A program made the position numbers and the translations under genes. Shown here in pieces: positions 35,934 through 49,120 of a DNA stretch of 64,000 bases (position 1 is the stretch's first letter; the number at the start of each line of letters is the position of its first letter). The DNA comes from Toxoplasma gondii ME49 (taxonomy: Eukaryota > Apicomplexa > Conoidasida > Eucoccidiorida > Sarcocystidae): positions 682,001-746,000 of the forward strand of contig NC_031473.1 in assembly GCF_000006565.2 (NCBI RefSeq). Reading direction: 5' to 3'. The notes beneath the pieces were generated by a model, which made no database searches, had not been told where the DNA came from, and saw only the letters and a program-made list of their open reading frames with translations.

Positions 35934-38900
35934 CTTTTGCGCAGGGGTCGAGGTGTCCAGAAAAAACGGTATGAGTTTGCAGGGAAGCAGAAAGCGAGAG
36001 ACAAGGACCGACGGGCGCCGCCGATTGAACACGCGTGAGGCCGGCGAAAAGTCGAAACAAGAAGTCGGCTCAGAGGGCCGGTCCACGGAGCCTTCGCAAC
36101 TCAGAGCAGAAACAAGGGCGAAAAAAGTGTTGTTCGGTGACGAGGAACAGCGCGAGAAAAGGAAGGTCCAAGTCGAGCGACGGCGCGGGAGGACACACGA
36201 AGAAACGACGGAAGAAGCGGAGCCGCCCTCTATCGAGGCAGGCGCGAAAAACCGCATGTGACAGCGGGATGACCCACCCGGAGTGCCCGCCTGCTTTGGT
36301 TGGGACGAGTGCTTCGGAACAGCGTGTGGCGATAGACGAGCAAAAAACGCAAAGTCTTCGAAGATGCCAAGCGAATGCGTCCCCGAATTTCTTCCCAGTC
36401 GATGACAAGCACGAAACCCGCACGTCTCCGGTTCCGACCCCTCAGACAAACCGACGACAGTTGCCGCACACTGCTCCGCGCCTTTCAGGCGGGTATCAAC
36501 AACTTCCGCAACAGCCAAGAGCTGTCTTTCACCTGACCCCTCAGCTCTCGTTGCGTTTCTAGACTAGAGAACGCATTCACCATGAGGAAAGTCAAAGTCG
36601 CTCACGAATTACTACGCGACCGCAGAGAGCGAACGAGTAACGGGGAACCCCAAAGTGTACGCTTGCGCTCATTTCTCACAAACCATTGATGTCAGCCTGA
36701 GGCGACAACCTCCAAACCGCGCTGGAACGTCTGAAGTTCACCGTAGGAAGCTCTTGAGTCCGTTCCTCCCTCCAGCGCTGTCTTGAGACCTTGGCACATT
36801 GTCATGTGCCCAGGAAAAGGGGAAACGACATGCTCACACTCTGGAGACACGGTTTTCTATCCGCAGCTGTTCCCGTTCTTTGAACATCCCGAAGAATAAT
36901 TCCTCTTTTAACTGTTACTGTCTCACCGAGACGACTCGCAAGTGACAAAAATCGTGTTCAGGACTCACGGGCCGACGCACACATCGGGTGGACATAGTCG
37001 AAATGCAAATTCGAAGAAAGGGAACCCCCGCTGGCAGAACTGGAGCTCAACACAAAAAGGTGTCCAGGTGCGCCAGTGTACCGATATAAACGGAGCTGTT
37101 ATTTGCGTTCGCGGTCGGACCGTGTGACAGCTATGCAGCAGGAGCGAGCGGAGCTAAAGAAGCCTCGGTGGAATGAGCAGATTCATGAGAACGTCTCCCC
37201 AGAGGAAGTAACTCAGAGTGCTCTTCGCTTGGACCTTGTTCTAGAGAGTCAGGGAACCGGAGAGCCCCCCGAGAAAGCGTTTCTCCAGGGGATCTCAGTC
37301 CTACATTGCCGTCACCATTCGTACAGACTAGACAGAACAACTAGCCTCTTGAAGTTGCTTCTTACATGCAACGGGCATCAGAGAGAAAAGAGTGCCCACT
37401 TATTCAGAACTGTGACCTGTCGATTTCCGCGGGTGTCTTCGCAGTTTCGCCGAACAACGAGGGTTGGGAAGACCCCCACTTCAGGCTGTGTCTCGCCCTG
37501 GCTACTAAACTGTTTTCTCAGGTCGCTAAGTGGTTGCTGAGTTGAATCCGTCGTGTTGTTCGTGGCAAGTGGAATTGCAGCTCTGCGGTAGTATCCAGTT
37601 GTCTCTGTCCTAGCTTGGCGTTTCAAGCCTGCAAAAGGTCGCGAGTGTCTTGGAGGCAAAGAACGTTATCCATTCTGAAAGTGTCAACCCTCCAAGGCAG
37701 GGATTTTCGTAGATTTGTCGAGACTCCTCAGTCCAGCTTTTGTTGTCTTAAGCACTACAGGGGGTCGTGGTCGTGAGCAATCGTACATAACTTGGCTGTC
37801 AGTCCCTTGAAATGACTGGGTTTCTATTCAGTAACCTAGGTACTCCAGTGTCTTTTAAAGAGCATCTGGAGTGAAAGTTGCAAATGAAGAAACAAATGCG
37901 CCTCCAGGTGAACCTCGCAGAGAGGGTGGCAAAGCAGTGAGGCTGTCTCGGCGTGGTCAGAAAGATTCAATTATTTTCCCCTCTTTGCTCATTTTTTTCC
38001 CTTCGCCGTCTTCCTGCACATTCGCACTCAGACCTTCTTTCTTTGTACCTTTTCTGGTAGAGAAGCGTGCCTTCTATTCCAGGCTTATTTACAGATACAT
38101 GCATACACGCATCATTAATATCCATATTATATATAGATACATATACATACCCATGAGTACATATTTTCATACATGTTACATACATCTACTGATTTAAATA
38201 TATCTTATATATTTGTTCAATTATCTTTACGGTTCGTTTGCTAACATTTACCTGTTTTACTACTCCAGGAGGTACAGAGAGAGGTGTAGTCAAGGGTAGT
38301 GCTGGCCACATTGGGAGAGCTGCTACAAGAGGCGGGGGCTTCAGTGTAAGCCGGCGTTCGCTGCTCTGCCCCAGTCTCTGTCCAACGTTGTTTGAAATTT
38401 CCTTAAAAGAGCGACAAAAGCCAAAATTCGTGTTTCGCTTGAATCGTGCACAAGCAGCCTGTTTCGCCTGTCAGGAACCTGCGGCCTCCTCCTCGTGTTT
38501 TGACACACACGAACATGTTCATGCGTGTTGCAGACGCATTGAGAAAGGCATGCAAACGACTGCACACCGTGGTTTCCCGTGTAGAAGTTCGCTTTGAAAG
38601 AGATCGGATTCGCGGATGTGTTAGCGTTTGCCTTTCGTGCCCTTTGTCACTTGCAGAAGCCGTTGCCGGGTGCACACTGCAGTTTGTGCGCGCATGCAGG
38701 GAGACGGAAGACACCCGGGGAAGTCTTTCTGAAAAGCGAGGGGGCCTTTACTTTTTTCAGCCGGCTGCTTGGCACTTTTCTCTGGGTTCTTGTGCCTCGT
38801 GGTTCACTCAACGCACTGTTTTTTCTGTGCAAGTGCTCTCCTCCAGGTGCGGGAGTGTTTCTTCCTCTCAGTCTTTTTATGCAGAGATGTGCAGGCACCG

Positions 38901-39318
38901 GAGTACAGTCCGTGTGTCTTAATCGCTCCTTGAATGTGAAGGCGTGTGCAGTTTCTTTCCTCGTTTTCTCTCTTCTTGTCTCCAGTTTTGTTCCAGAAAA
39001 ACGACCTCCGTGGAACCCTGAGACCTAAATACCCCAATCTACGTCCTGGAACCCCTTGCCAGCGTCGCCTTCTGTCTTCCGTTCTTCGCCTTTTCGTTTT
39101 CTGTCCTGTTGCTCTCTCGTTTTTCTCCCGTGCTCCTTCTTCTCTGCCTGTTGTTCGCGTTTCTCATTCTTCTTTGTCTCTGTTTCACATCGCAGAGAGC
39201 GCCCGTTCGGTCTGGGCGTGGCAACGGCGTGTCTTGTGTTGTTCGTCGCGCCTTTGTTTAAGCTCGAGCAGCCAGCAACCTTTCAGTTTCGACCGCGTGC
39301 GTTTAGACGGAAATCAAC
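35934..39318. promoter_or_regulatory. Divergent intergenic region, BCKDH E1-alpha and PSMA4
   Basis: The starts of BCKDH E1-alpha (minus) and the proteasome gene (plus) face away from each other across 3.4 kb, so both promoters and 5' UTRs lie here. I saw no TATA box or clear shared motif. From 38940 to 39318 the sequence is pyrimidine-rich, which fits the 5' leader of the proteasome gene. Open stretches such as 37135-37540 look like chance. Confidence 0.5.
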
Positions 39319-42249
39319 ATGGCCAGGCGCTACGATTCCAGAACCACAACCTTCTCGCCGGAGGGGCGTCTCTACCAAGTGGAGTACGCGTTAGAGGCAA
39401 TTAACAATGCGTCTTCAACTCTCGGAATTCTCGCGACCGACGGAGTCGTCCTCGCAGCAGACAAAATGGTCACTTCCAAGCTGCTGGATCAGGGCAGAAC
39501 GAAGGAAAAGATCTACAAGGTACAAAGTGGTTTCTTTTGCTCCTCCCGGAGCAGGGGAGTTCGAGCTTTCTTTTCACACTCTGCTCTCTCCCGTCGCGGT
39601 GTTTCGCGTTCTCTCTCCCCGTCTGTCGCTTCCTGCGCAGCTGCTCCCGTCTCCGTTTTCTCGCTCTTCCTTACTCCTTCCCTTGAGCGTTGCATGTGTG
39701 TGCTCTCTCCTCCTCTCCACCCTTCGGTATACTCCTGTTTTCGTACAGGATCTTGAATCCATTTCCTGCCGTCTCTCCTCCCCTTGTCGTGTCTCGTGTT
39801 TTCTCTGTCGCCAGGTGAGTGAGTGCCGCTCTCCCGTTGACTTTCTCTCAGTCTTCGTCCGTTGTACGTCTCGGTATCTTCTCTCTGCGCTCTGTGCCGC
39901 CGCCGACTTGCTCGCTTGCTCGTTTCGCCAGCGTTCTTCTCCAGACTCTCCCTTTCAGTGCTGCGAATCTCTCTTCACTGTCTGTACAGGTCGACGACCA
40001 CGTCATGTGCGCCGTTGCCGGCCTCACGGCAGATGCAAACATTTTGATTAACCAAGCGCGCCTCACTGGACAGCGCTACCTCTACGCGTACGACGAGCCT
40101 CAACCCATTGAGCAACTCGTGCTCCAAATCTGCGACGTCAAACAGGTGAGGAGTGCCTGGAAGAGAAGAGCAGTTGACGAAAAGAAGTCGTCGATGCGTC
40201 TCCGCCTCTCTGCACCTGTGCGCGGATTTCGAGTGAGTAGAAGTTCCTAGGTCGAAGAGACAAAGAACAACACGGACAGTCCTATCGTCCAGAGCCCCAG
40301 TTATTCAATAGGAGTCGTTTCCTCTTGGTGTATCGCGAGAAGCAAAGGTTTAAAGGGATTCAAGGCACATTTTGGATAAGGACCAGCAAACCAAGACACT
40401 TCTTCTGAAGGATAGAATACGAGTTCGACTACGGGTGGAGGTTCGAAGGTATCGACACAGGGAAAGGTCGGCGGGTGACGTGGTGTTACTCGGGGTCCCG
40501 TTCATGCATTCGCTCTTTATGCTGGTGAGGCCAACTTTGAGAGAAGAAGCAGCACCTCCTTCTTCTGGGCTAACAGCCTGCGCCATCTAGCGACCCCCTT
40601 GATGTTCTTAAAGAGCTGATTTGTCGCGGATCGTAGAGACACCGAGATGCGAAATCGATATCTTGGCGCAGGCAGTCGAACAGAAACGTTAGAGTTGCAG
40701 TTCGTGCAACTGGGTGACAGCCAACAAGCAAAGGTGGCATTTCACCAGGCACACCCACCCGCACAGCCCCGAGTAGATGACGAAGTAGGAAAAAGGAAGT
40801 TTGAGACGTTTCCGACGCCCCGCAAGAGAGGGATGACGCGTCTGTGTGTTTCCATCCTTTTTCCTGATGTTGTCACGCCGTTTTCCTCTGGCTTTCTCGT
40901 GGTTTCTTTTTGAGTCGCTCTTGTCCCGTCTTTGTGCATCACCGTTTGTTGTGCTCGTTCTTTTGCGGGACATACGTTTTCGTGATTCCTGTGTTGTGTC
41001 TGTGTCTCTCCCCCCGATGTTTTTCACAGTCGTACACTCAGTTCGGTGGACTGCGTCCATTCGGAGTCAGCTTTTTGTTTGCGGGGTGGGATCGACACTA
41101 CGGCTTTCAACTCTACCACACAGACCCCTCTGGAAACTACTCTGGATGGAAAGCGACGGCGATTGGAGTAAACAGCCAGTCGGCGCAGTCGATTCTGAAA
41201 CAGGTGAGGAGCGACAGAAAATGTGGGAGAAGCTCAACTTGCCGGTAAACAGAAAGACACATCCGAGATCTAAGTTCGTTGGCAAACTCGTGTGTCATTC
41301 CCAGATGATCCCCAGACTGATAAAGGCCTGTTTTGTCAGTTCAGCTGCCTCGAATGGCGACAAAGAAGCTTCTGGGATGTTCCACTCGTTACAAACGTCT
41401 CTCCACTGCTGTAGTCGGTGCCCTGGATCCTTGGAGGATGCTGCGTATCTGATGGAGCATTTAAATGACTCTTGGTGCTCAATTGCATCTTGTCCCGGGC
41501 AGGAATGGCTTAGGATACGATTTTTTTGGATTGCGTTCAGTACGGGGAACAAATCAGTTTCTGGGGTGCGCCAGACGTTACGATTCTCGAGTACCAAGAG
41601 GATGTGGGGAAGGGATCGTGTCAGGTGCCTGAACACAATAGACGGGATGCCTGCTTTTTGTATCGTTGGCCATGTCGGGCTACGGACAAACAGCTGGAAC
41701 ATCGAGCGGAACACACATTTTTGCGTGTCTCGGCTGTGCGTACACCCAAAGGTAGCAGGTGCTTTTAGGCAAGTGGAAATGAGTGGAAACGAGGCCAGAC
41801 GGGACCGCGGCAAAAATCGACCAATGGGTTGTCTCTTCGGCGTTTTCCTCTCCAAGGCTGCACTGCTGTAATCCCGGAACGGTTTATTTGCTTCTAACAC
41901 AGCTTTATATTTTCGCGAAATGTGTTCTTCGGATATCCTGTTCCAACATTTCATGACTCGGAGCCACTGCGTGGGCGAGCATGGGGTGTTTCGTTTGCCC
42001 TTGTTGCTGATTCTCCCGCAGGAGTGGAAAGAGGACCTAGATGTCGACGGAGCTTTGCTGTTGGCGGCGAAAGTGCTCAACAAGACAATGGACACGGCAG
42101 CGCCAACTGCAGACAAACTGGAGATTGCGATTGTGAGGAAAGACCCGGCTGACGATTCGCGTTTGATTCAGCGCCTCCTCTCAAACGAAGAGGTTACGGC
42201 TCTCATCAAAAAGGCGCAAGAGCTCCAGGCTGAAGAACAGGCTCCGTAA
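39319..42249 (+). CDS. PSMA4: 20S proteasome subunit alpha type 4 (four exons)
   Basis: This is a non-catalytic subunit of the outer alpha ring of the 20S proteasome, which gates entry to the proteolytic chamber. Exons 39319-39519, 39990-40145, 41030-41203 and 42022-42249 all join in phase 0 and give 252 residues (family about 250-260). The start has the alpha-subunit signature, [21 protein letters not shown], and the next exon opens with [18 protein letters not shown]. Exon 3 carries [13 protein letters not shown] and the [12 protein letters not shown] motif that picks out the alpha-type-4 (yeast alpha3) subfamily. Exon 4 has KVLNKTMD, also typical. The C-terminus ([13 protein letters not shown]) is charged but shorter than the Lys/Glu-rich tail of animals. 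The ATG at 39319 is preceded by ATCAAC and gives the canonical N-terminus. Confidence 0.96.
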
Positions 42250-44858
42250 AAATGAGACGGACCACTGAAGCCAATGGTCATTCACCGTCATATGTGACGG
42301 GGGGGTTCTGCTGCACTTGTGCCGTCGTACGCAAAGTGTTAGAAAAAGACAATCGATCAAGTGCGTGGGTGTGTCGTTTGTGGGATGGTGGTGAAGCTAC
42401 CAGTGAGTGTCGTGTAGAAAAACGAGTTCTGTCTGAAAAGAAAAACGTTCGAGTTTTACGAACAAACAGTAGAATTCGGGGAAACGGGGGTCACAAGAGC
42501 TGCCTTCTATTTCGCCGGCCCAGAAAAAGTCACACCTCGGGTCGCAACATCGTAGATTCCCGTACACGAGAGAATCTGCTTTTTCTCCCTTTCCAAAGTA
42601 TAGGAAGTGCCTTCGACTCAGGGACACAGCGTCAGAGGCTCGTTGACAGGAACAAATCTGCTGTTGCTTTCGCAAAACATAAATGTGCCTTTAGCCAGAC
42701 CGTGCTGTTGTTTGAAGCTGGCGAATCCGCGGCTGGAAACAAAAGTGCAGCCGGAAAAGAAGTGGAGGACTGCCACGAATGTAGGCGAACGAATGTGCGA
42801 TGTAGGAACGTCACATCGTCGGTGCTTTGGAGGTGCACTAAAACAGATTTCGGGTCTTACTTCCGGTCCAGCCACGGTTTTACCCGAAGTAAGTAAAGGA
42901 TTTTCTCGAAAAAAACCTGAAGAGCGTGAACGTGACACACGGGAAACATTAAGGAGCAAGCCGTAGAGCTACCCTGCAACAACGGTCAGAGTGGTAGACT
43001 ATGAACTGGAGATAAACCGTTTTCAAGTTCTAGGACAGGCCAGCGGGTGTGTGTGCAGTGCCACCGCTCAAATAGTCGCAGGGCGACACCCCCGGTTCCG
43101 AGGGTGATAGAAAGTTGGTGTTCCTTACCAACAGTCGAAGGGCGTAGAGTGAATGGCATTCTATGGTTCTAGAAATAGAACCATCGGTGAACACTTTTCT
43201 TCGCCTGGCGACTAAACAGCGGAAAACGAATCCTGGTAGGTGAACTTTTGTAAGCACTGACGGAAGAACTCGACACGCAGAGTGATGACGACGACAGTCT
43301 ATGTTTTTTCATTCATTTTTACCGAAGCAGCGTGGAGACACACAAGAACAAACCCAAACGGATGTCCGTCCAGCGATGCTCTGACCCTTATTCGTATCGC
43401 CGCAAGCAGTTCTGTGTGAGAAAAAGTCGATCAGCGAGCGAAATTCGGGAAGGTCCCCCCTCCACTGACTTGGATTAATAAGGAGTGGCATAAATAATAA
43501 CAAACCACCGTTTTTTGGATGCAGTTGCCTGTAGTTCCCTGAGCATACATTCTATAGCTCTGCTTTGGACACTGAAGCCATCCCACAGCTCAACCATGTA
43601 TTGTCTACCTCTGTTAATTAGTGTCAGCACTGATATTCTGTACCAACTGATCTGCAAACCGATTCCACCAACAATATATATCTAACGTGGTAGATTAGCT
43701 CAACCGTATCGCGGAATGTCCGTTCAAGGGGGCTGTTGTTTACTCAAAGCCACACTGCGAGAACGAAACGGCGTCAACGTTCCAAGTCGAAACTACAGTA
43801 GGATGTCAACGAAGCATGCATTCTCCCCGCAAAATGTTATGTGTTGAAAAGGTCGAGAAAACATGAAATGTATACTGGGCAGCTACCGTTGAGAAAAGCA
43901 GTGTGGGTGGAATAGGGAAACACAAAAACGGTTCTAGAGTGATTTCGCTTGTACGGGAAGTTGGATTCCCAGTCCACAACGGACCCTCCCCAGTCGAGAG
44001 CTGGGTTCATCTGCGTCGTTCTGGCAGTTTGTCCGGTACGCGGGGAACCGCAGAGGAGCGATTTTGCCAAAGATGTCAGCGTTACATAAACCACGAGGAG
44101 GTGCAATAAGCCTTTTTCCAGAGCACCCGTTGCTCCCAAACGTATGCTCAGGTTGAACGTTCTTGTTGCGCCCGTGGTTTTCACGGTTTGCTAATACTCG
44201 ATGTGATTCGTGATAAGAAACAAAGGCCAGGGGGAGAGGAATGCTACAGGAAGGCACTGTTTCAGTTCTGCTTCCTTCTGTTGAACTGGCGGTACCGTTT
44301 TCCAACATTATTCTCATCGCTCGGCTGACATCATCACAACCTCAAATTCGAGGGTTAGAACGTCAGCCACATGAAAGATTAAAACAGTTATTGTTGTGGT
44401 CAGTGGTGCCAAAACGGCTGGAGTTTCAGACTTACATCGAGACAGACACGCGATCAAGGACGCTTGCAGAAAAACGCAGCGATTTCGCGAAGTGTCCTCC
44501 CCGGGGATAGGTACGTTAAGATGTTTTTTGGTTTGTATCTCAGCACGCCGAGCCTGCTATAATTGTTTTCGCGTGTGTGTTAGTGATGAAGCCACGTTTC
44601 TGCGTACAGCGTAGTTTTTGATGTTTCCCACCTCCACCTTGCTGTCAACAACGTACATCCAACTTCCCCTGCGGCGCAGGATAGCCTGCAGGCAAAAGAC
44701 CGAAATGCCTCGCAGAGAAACTATCGAAAGCAGACGACTAACACTGGCATGATCTAAAGCCTAACATATGAAAAAAGAGTCTCACGTCCATTTCGACCGT
44801 CTTTTGTTGGAGAGGTCAAACCAACGGTATCGTGTCTTCTCACTTGCCAAAGTACTTC
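42250..44858. other. Spacer between PSMA4 and the START-domain gene
   Basis: It contains the 3' UTR of PSMA4 and the promoter of the START-domain gene, both on the plus strand. A 645-base open stretch at 42252-42896 has the Arg/Cys/Ser-rich composition of random frames and no family match. No microsatellites are present. A non-coding first exon of the START gene could lie near 44500-44800 but cannot be shown. Confidence 0.45.
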
Positions 44859-47586
44859 ATGTCACTAGGTCGGACGTCCACATCCGTTTACACAAACACA
44901 ACCGGTTCGTCGTATACCCAGGGTGTTTCCCTTTCTGATTTATGCAAAATGCTGTCTTTTTTACGTGGCTCCCGAAGCACCGACAAGGCTGACGTTATCG
45001 CTGGGACAGCAGATAATGGGGAATTGGGTTTGGCGTGGATCCGCAGAACCCTCGGAGCTGAGGAGAAGCTCCAAAAAGCGAACGCGATTGTCACCACCGC
45101 CAATGCTCAAACCTGTCCTGCAGTCTTCGGCAACAATTTTTATCCTCCTGTTTACGAGCCGGCGGGGGAGGAGGCCCTCCGGTCGCGCCTAGAAAAAGAG
45201 GTGGGCAAACCTTTCGAATGAACATGCGGTAAATTGAAACAGAAGAACCTGACACGAAAATGCCTCTCCCGCATAGATGGAGCGAAACTCTGTCATTGTT
45301 TGTATGGCAACAGACAATGTCGTACACACGATGTTCTCGTCACTCTGCTTTATTACCATCTATCACTACTGTGCTTGTCATCCATGTGCGGTAGAAGTAC
45401 GGAACACGTTTTTGGCTTCGTGTTTCTCCGGAACAATATCTCGCTTATGCTCAAGGGGTGCTACGTTTGGAATTTCTTCACTGGTGTCTGCAAGGCGTCA
45501 AGATTGGGGAACTTCTTTGCAGAGCAGTGCGGTGTTCAGCTTCCCTATGGTGGCTGCGTGAGGACGACTCCAACTTTCTTTCCCCTATTCACCGCAAAGC
45601 TCAATACCCTCATTCGAACGAGTAATCAGTAGACAGATGGCAACAAACAAGCCGTCTTTTGAACGCAACGGAGCAGAAATCTTGCCCTCAAAATGACGTA
45701 AAATTGCCACTGGTATCTGTGGCGCTTTACAGGCACGAGATGCAGTTGACCGGGCTACACAGATCTTTGACGACACGGACGGATGGTCGACATATGGCTG
45801 CACGGACGGCGTGCAGGTGACGTTGAATAAGTTTAGATGATTACATCTTTATGATAACGCGAAGACAGTTTCTAAATCGCCGTAAAAAGTGGTGATTCGC
45901 GCATATATGGGATATCATACTCCTTAGGAAGGACATAGTTTCTGAGATACAGGCACTAGCTGAAGTCCTCGTCGTGCAAGAGCAGGAACTCCGAAGTATT
46001 TGTTCAGGCAGTGTTTCGCATGCCATTTGTGTTTTCCTTCCCAGATATATCAAAAGAAGCAAGACAAAAACCTGCCAGTTGTTCTTAAAGGAGAGTACAC
46101 CTTTGTGACGGCGGAAGAGGCGGCGACTATGACAGACCCCATCACGATCGACGATATCTTCCAGTTCTTGAGAAATACGGAAAACCGTGGCGTTTACGAC
46201 ACCATGTTTCGAGATGGTGCCATCCTTCGCCGACACAACGCGAGTGTTTTATCATATCAAGTCTTCAATGGAATGATGGGACTACCGGGAAGAGAATTCA
46301 TCATTAATGGTTTCGATCGCCACTTCGAAAGCGGCGACCGCATCATCATTGCAGGTATTACCGATTACCGACTTGAGACAGGATGAGTCGTGAACGACAA
46401 AATTCTGAAATTCTGGTACTTACCACGAAGGTCACTAAACGGGCCGTAGGTCTACCTATACGCAGTTTATCGTGTATCAGCGACGCATTCATGTAAATAA
46501 TTATTCACTCATCCAGGCACAGGTCGATCTCATCTGCGAAGAATCTCTAGGGGAGCACTCGACTTCTGCTAAGGGCCACCGTATTGTTCTTTAGTTCCCA
46601 AGTGTGTCCAATAAAGAAACAACGGTCTCTTCTCTCCTGACGCGTCTGCATGCGACGTTGGGACTTTTGCCTCAAGAATCACTCGCCGACGCTGTATCGC
46701 TGAGTCACTGGAGCGATGTCTCTTCTGCGCAGCATTGGATTGCCGTTCGGAATACTCCGAGTCACGAATATCAGACTCTGCGCAATCCGTGACGGCATTC
46801 TGCTTTCTGCAGGTGCTACTCCTTCGGAGGAAGCTCTCGACCCAGACACCATGTCTAAGATGGGGATCCCGAGAAAAAGCAATGGTCTCGTCCGTGCACA
46901 TTGCTACATTGTTGGTTATGACATCACAAAAAATCCAGACGGTTCCATTAAGGTAAGGGCGTAGGGCACGAAGCACACGAATCACCACGGTGAAACAAAT
47001 GTACGGAGTGGGTGACCAGTCGTGGAGTGGTGCAATGGATGCCAATCCACGTGTATCTGTATGAAGTCCACGTCTTGAAGAAGCACCTTGTGTGTAGGCA
47101 TGCGGATGAATAAACAAGTATGATTAGGAAAGAGGAGGGCACTAGTTAATGCATATAGGGTGACGCTAGTCGGGTGGTCAGCGGGCAGGAAGCTAGCGAT
47201 AGAGAGGACGGCGGAACCATAGTGGCGGGTGACGGGGGTTGAACCAGAAGCAGTACTTTGGTAGATGAAGAGATTAACCCCTATATAAGTCTACATCTTT
47301 ACTTTTCATGAGTTATCGATGTCTGCCGTTTACCATGTTTTTTCAGGTCGCAGCAATAAGCCAGCCAGATCTTGGCGGCATGATTCCTCAAATGATCCAG
47401 AAGATGGTTGTCACGAACCACGTCGTGACTCTGAGCAAAATTCAGCGCTGGATCAAAGAGAATAAGTCACTCAAAAACAAATCTGTACCGGCTCCTGAGC
47501 TATTCATAAACCACAACTGTTATCTTTCACTTGAAAAAGTAACTGAGTATTACCAACAAGCTATTGCATCAGCATCACAACAATAA
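44859..47586 (+). CDS. START-domain (StAR-related) lipid-binding protein (four exons)
   Basis: Exons 44859-45200, 46045-46354, 46813-46952 and 47347-47586 join in phase and give about 343 residues. From about residue 113 the chain follows the START fold: an N-terminal strand pair (IYQKKQDKNLPVVLKGEYTF), the helix and strands GVYDTMFRDGAILRRHN, then GREFIINGFDRHFESGDRI, then RAHCYIVGYDITKNPDGS, and the late strand with the C-terminal helix (ISQPDLGGMIPQMIQKMV). START proteins bind one lipid or sterol in a cavity under that helix and move it between membranes. The ligand here is unknown. The first exon is the least certain: the ATG at 44859 is the first in frame, but its first 40 codons look unlike the rest and an upstream exon could replace them. 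No signal peptide or membrane segment is seen. Confidence 0.8.
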
Positions 47587-49120
47587 AACGAGTTTATCGT
47601 ACTCGGTCGAACAAAAAGGTGTGACAACGCATTTCTCATTCGTCAACTGAAAAGTGAAATTACAAGTTACCTGTGCAGTGTGGCAGTGAGCCCTCGTGGT
47701 TCTCTCACGAGTACCGTTCAGTGTGCAATCCCAGGCTTTTTGGACTCTGACTACATGAACTACGTTCCTCCCTTCTGTTGCAGCATATGCCGCGGAAGCA
47801 CCTGGGGAAACACGGCCTAGGTGGGCCCGTGTTGAGTCTCCCTGTTGTTGAGGATAGCCTGGGTGATACCTAGTTGTTGCGAGGAAGAACAGCAAAGTGG
47901 TAGCAACTTTGTAAGGTCCCCTCGTCCACAGTCAACAAAGGTAACTCGGGTTTTCGAAAACATTTGTAAGACAGTGTTCATTACGGCGTTCAGTGGACCA
48001 CCAGAGATGGCACCGGGGGGGAAATATTGAAAGAACTGGCTGTCAGCTTCGCGTTATCCACTGGTATAGTTCCTTAGTCGGGCTTTCTCGAGGCAGAGAG
48101 TCAGTGGCAGTCTCAGTGCAGTTAAACCCCATATCCCCGTAGCACTGGCCCAACTGGCATCCAAGAAAGCAGGTCAGCCGCTTGGGTTTGTCGATCACCG
48201 GGTTGTATACACTGAACAGAAGGTCAAAACCCCAAACACAACAAATAACCTTCAGCGCTGGGTGCAAGCATTTCGGGTGCTGTCCAACAATAAAGAGAAT
48301 CTTCTCCGGTCCGGCACGAGTACGACGAAAATCTGCAGTGAAAGGTGAATCCTGCTCTGAGCACGAGCATAGTGAAAGAACCGATTTTCACACACGGGTT
48401 CTGTGACTGTCGAGTTGTCTAAAGAGGCAGTGGTCTGAGAAGCTGCGTGCTACCGCGTCTGCATTCTTAGGTTGTGCTCCGCTTTTTGCCGAGTGTTCGA
48501 AAATGCTTCCGGTGCTTTGATGGAACTCGTTCGTTCCAGCAGCACGTCTTTCTTCAGCAGGACGGAAGGCAGAGGTGTCCTTAGAACACAGCCCTGCAAG
48601 GCACCGCAGATGACTCGAAACCCAAGACCCAAGCGCTGTACGATTTCGTCGGCCAGGGCTGCAGCACCACTGCACAAAACTGCAGCCTTGGTAGATCTCG
48701 GCCCCGTTCCCCACACGGAAGCCAGCTGCAGGACGCACAGAATCTTACAGGTTGAGAGTAGGATTTTCGTTGTCTACACCGATGCGTACATTCGGAAACA
48801 CCATACAAGTAACTCAGTCTTCTTTGATGATTCGCAAGACTCGTGTAAGGCGCGTGTTGTCAAAGTTTTATGCTGTTGTTGGCTTACACCGTCGTTGGCC
48901 TTTGGCTATTCATTCTTCGATTTCCGCGCCAGAGACACAGTAACGGCGTCCCCTTTATCGATTATGACGCGTTTTCTGGTAATAAGAATACGTTCCGGTC
49001 GACGCATCGCTTTTTTGCTCTTTCTGTAGGACGTCTCGACAAGTAAAATGCTCAGCTTTCGTCTTCTTCTCTTAGTCTTGCGTGACTACTCCTCGTGAGA
49101 AATAAGAGCAAGCTACGCAA
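47587..49120. other. Spacer between the START and VWA genes
   Basis: It should hold the 3' UTR of the START gene and the promoter of the VWA gene. On the minus strand, 48453-48735 is an open, coding-like stretch preceded by a plausible acceptor (CCTGCAG), but it has no ATG start and no family match. Nothing else stands out. Confidence 0.4.

Noticed and set aside
35934..36518. In-frame N-terminal extension of BCKDH E1-alpha
   Set aside because: It would add about 195 Ser/Arg-rich residues ahead of a good mitochondrial presequence at MAHTASSFF. It is more likely 5' UTR.
36942..37540. Plus-strand open stretches between BCKDH and PSMA4
   Set aside because: No splice sites or family match; composition is that of non-coding sequence.
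40846..41871. 341-codon plus-strand open frame
   Set aside because: It overlaps intron 2, exon 3 and intron 3 of PSMA4 in a different frame and has a Cys/Arg/Ser-rich random composition.
41295..42116. 273-codon minus-strand open frame
   Set aside because: It is antisense to PSMA4 intron 3 and part of exon 4. No family match or splice support.
42252..42896. 214-codon open frame just after PSMA4
   Set aside because: It starts three bases after the PSMA4 stop, in the 3' UTR, with no recognisable motif.
48472..49029. 185-codon plus-strand open frame upstream of the VWA gene
   Set aside because: Arg/Ser/Thr-rich composition. It has no splice join to the VWA first exon at 49121, which begins with its own ATG.
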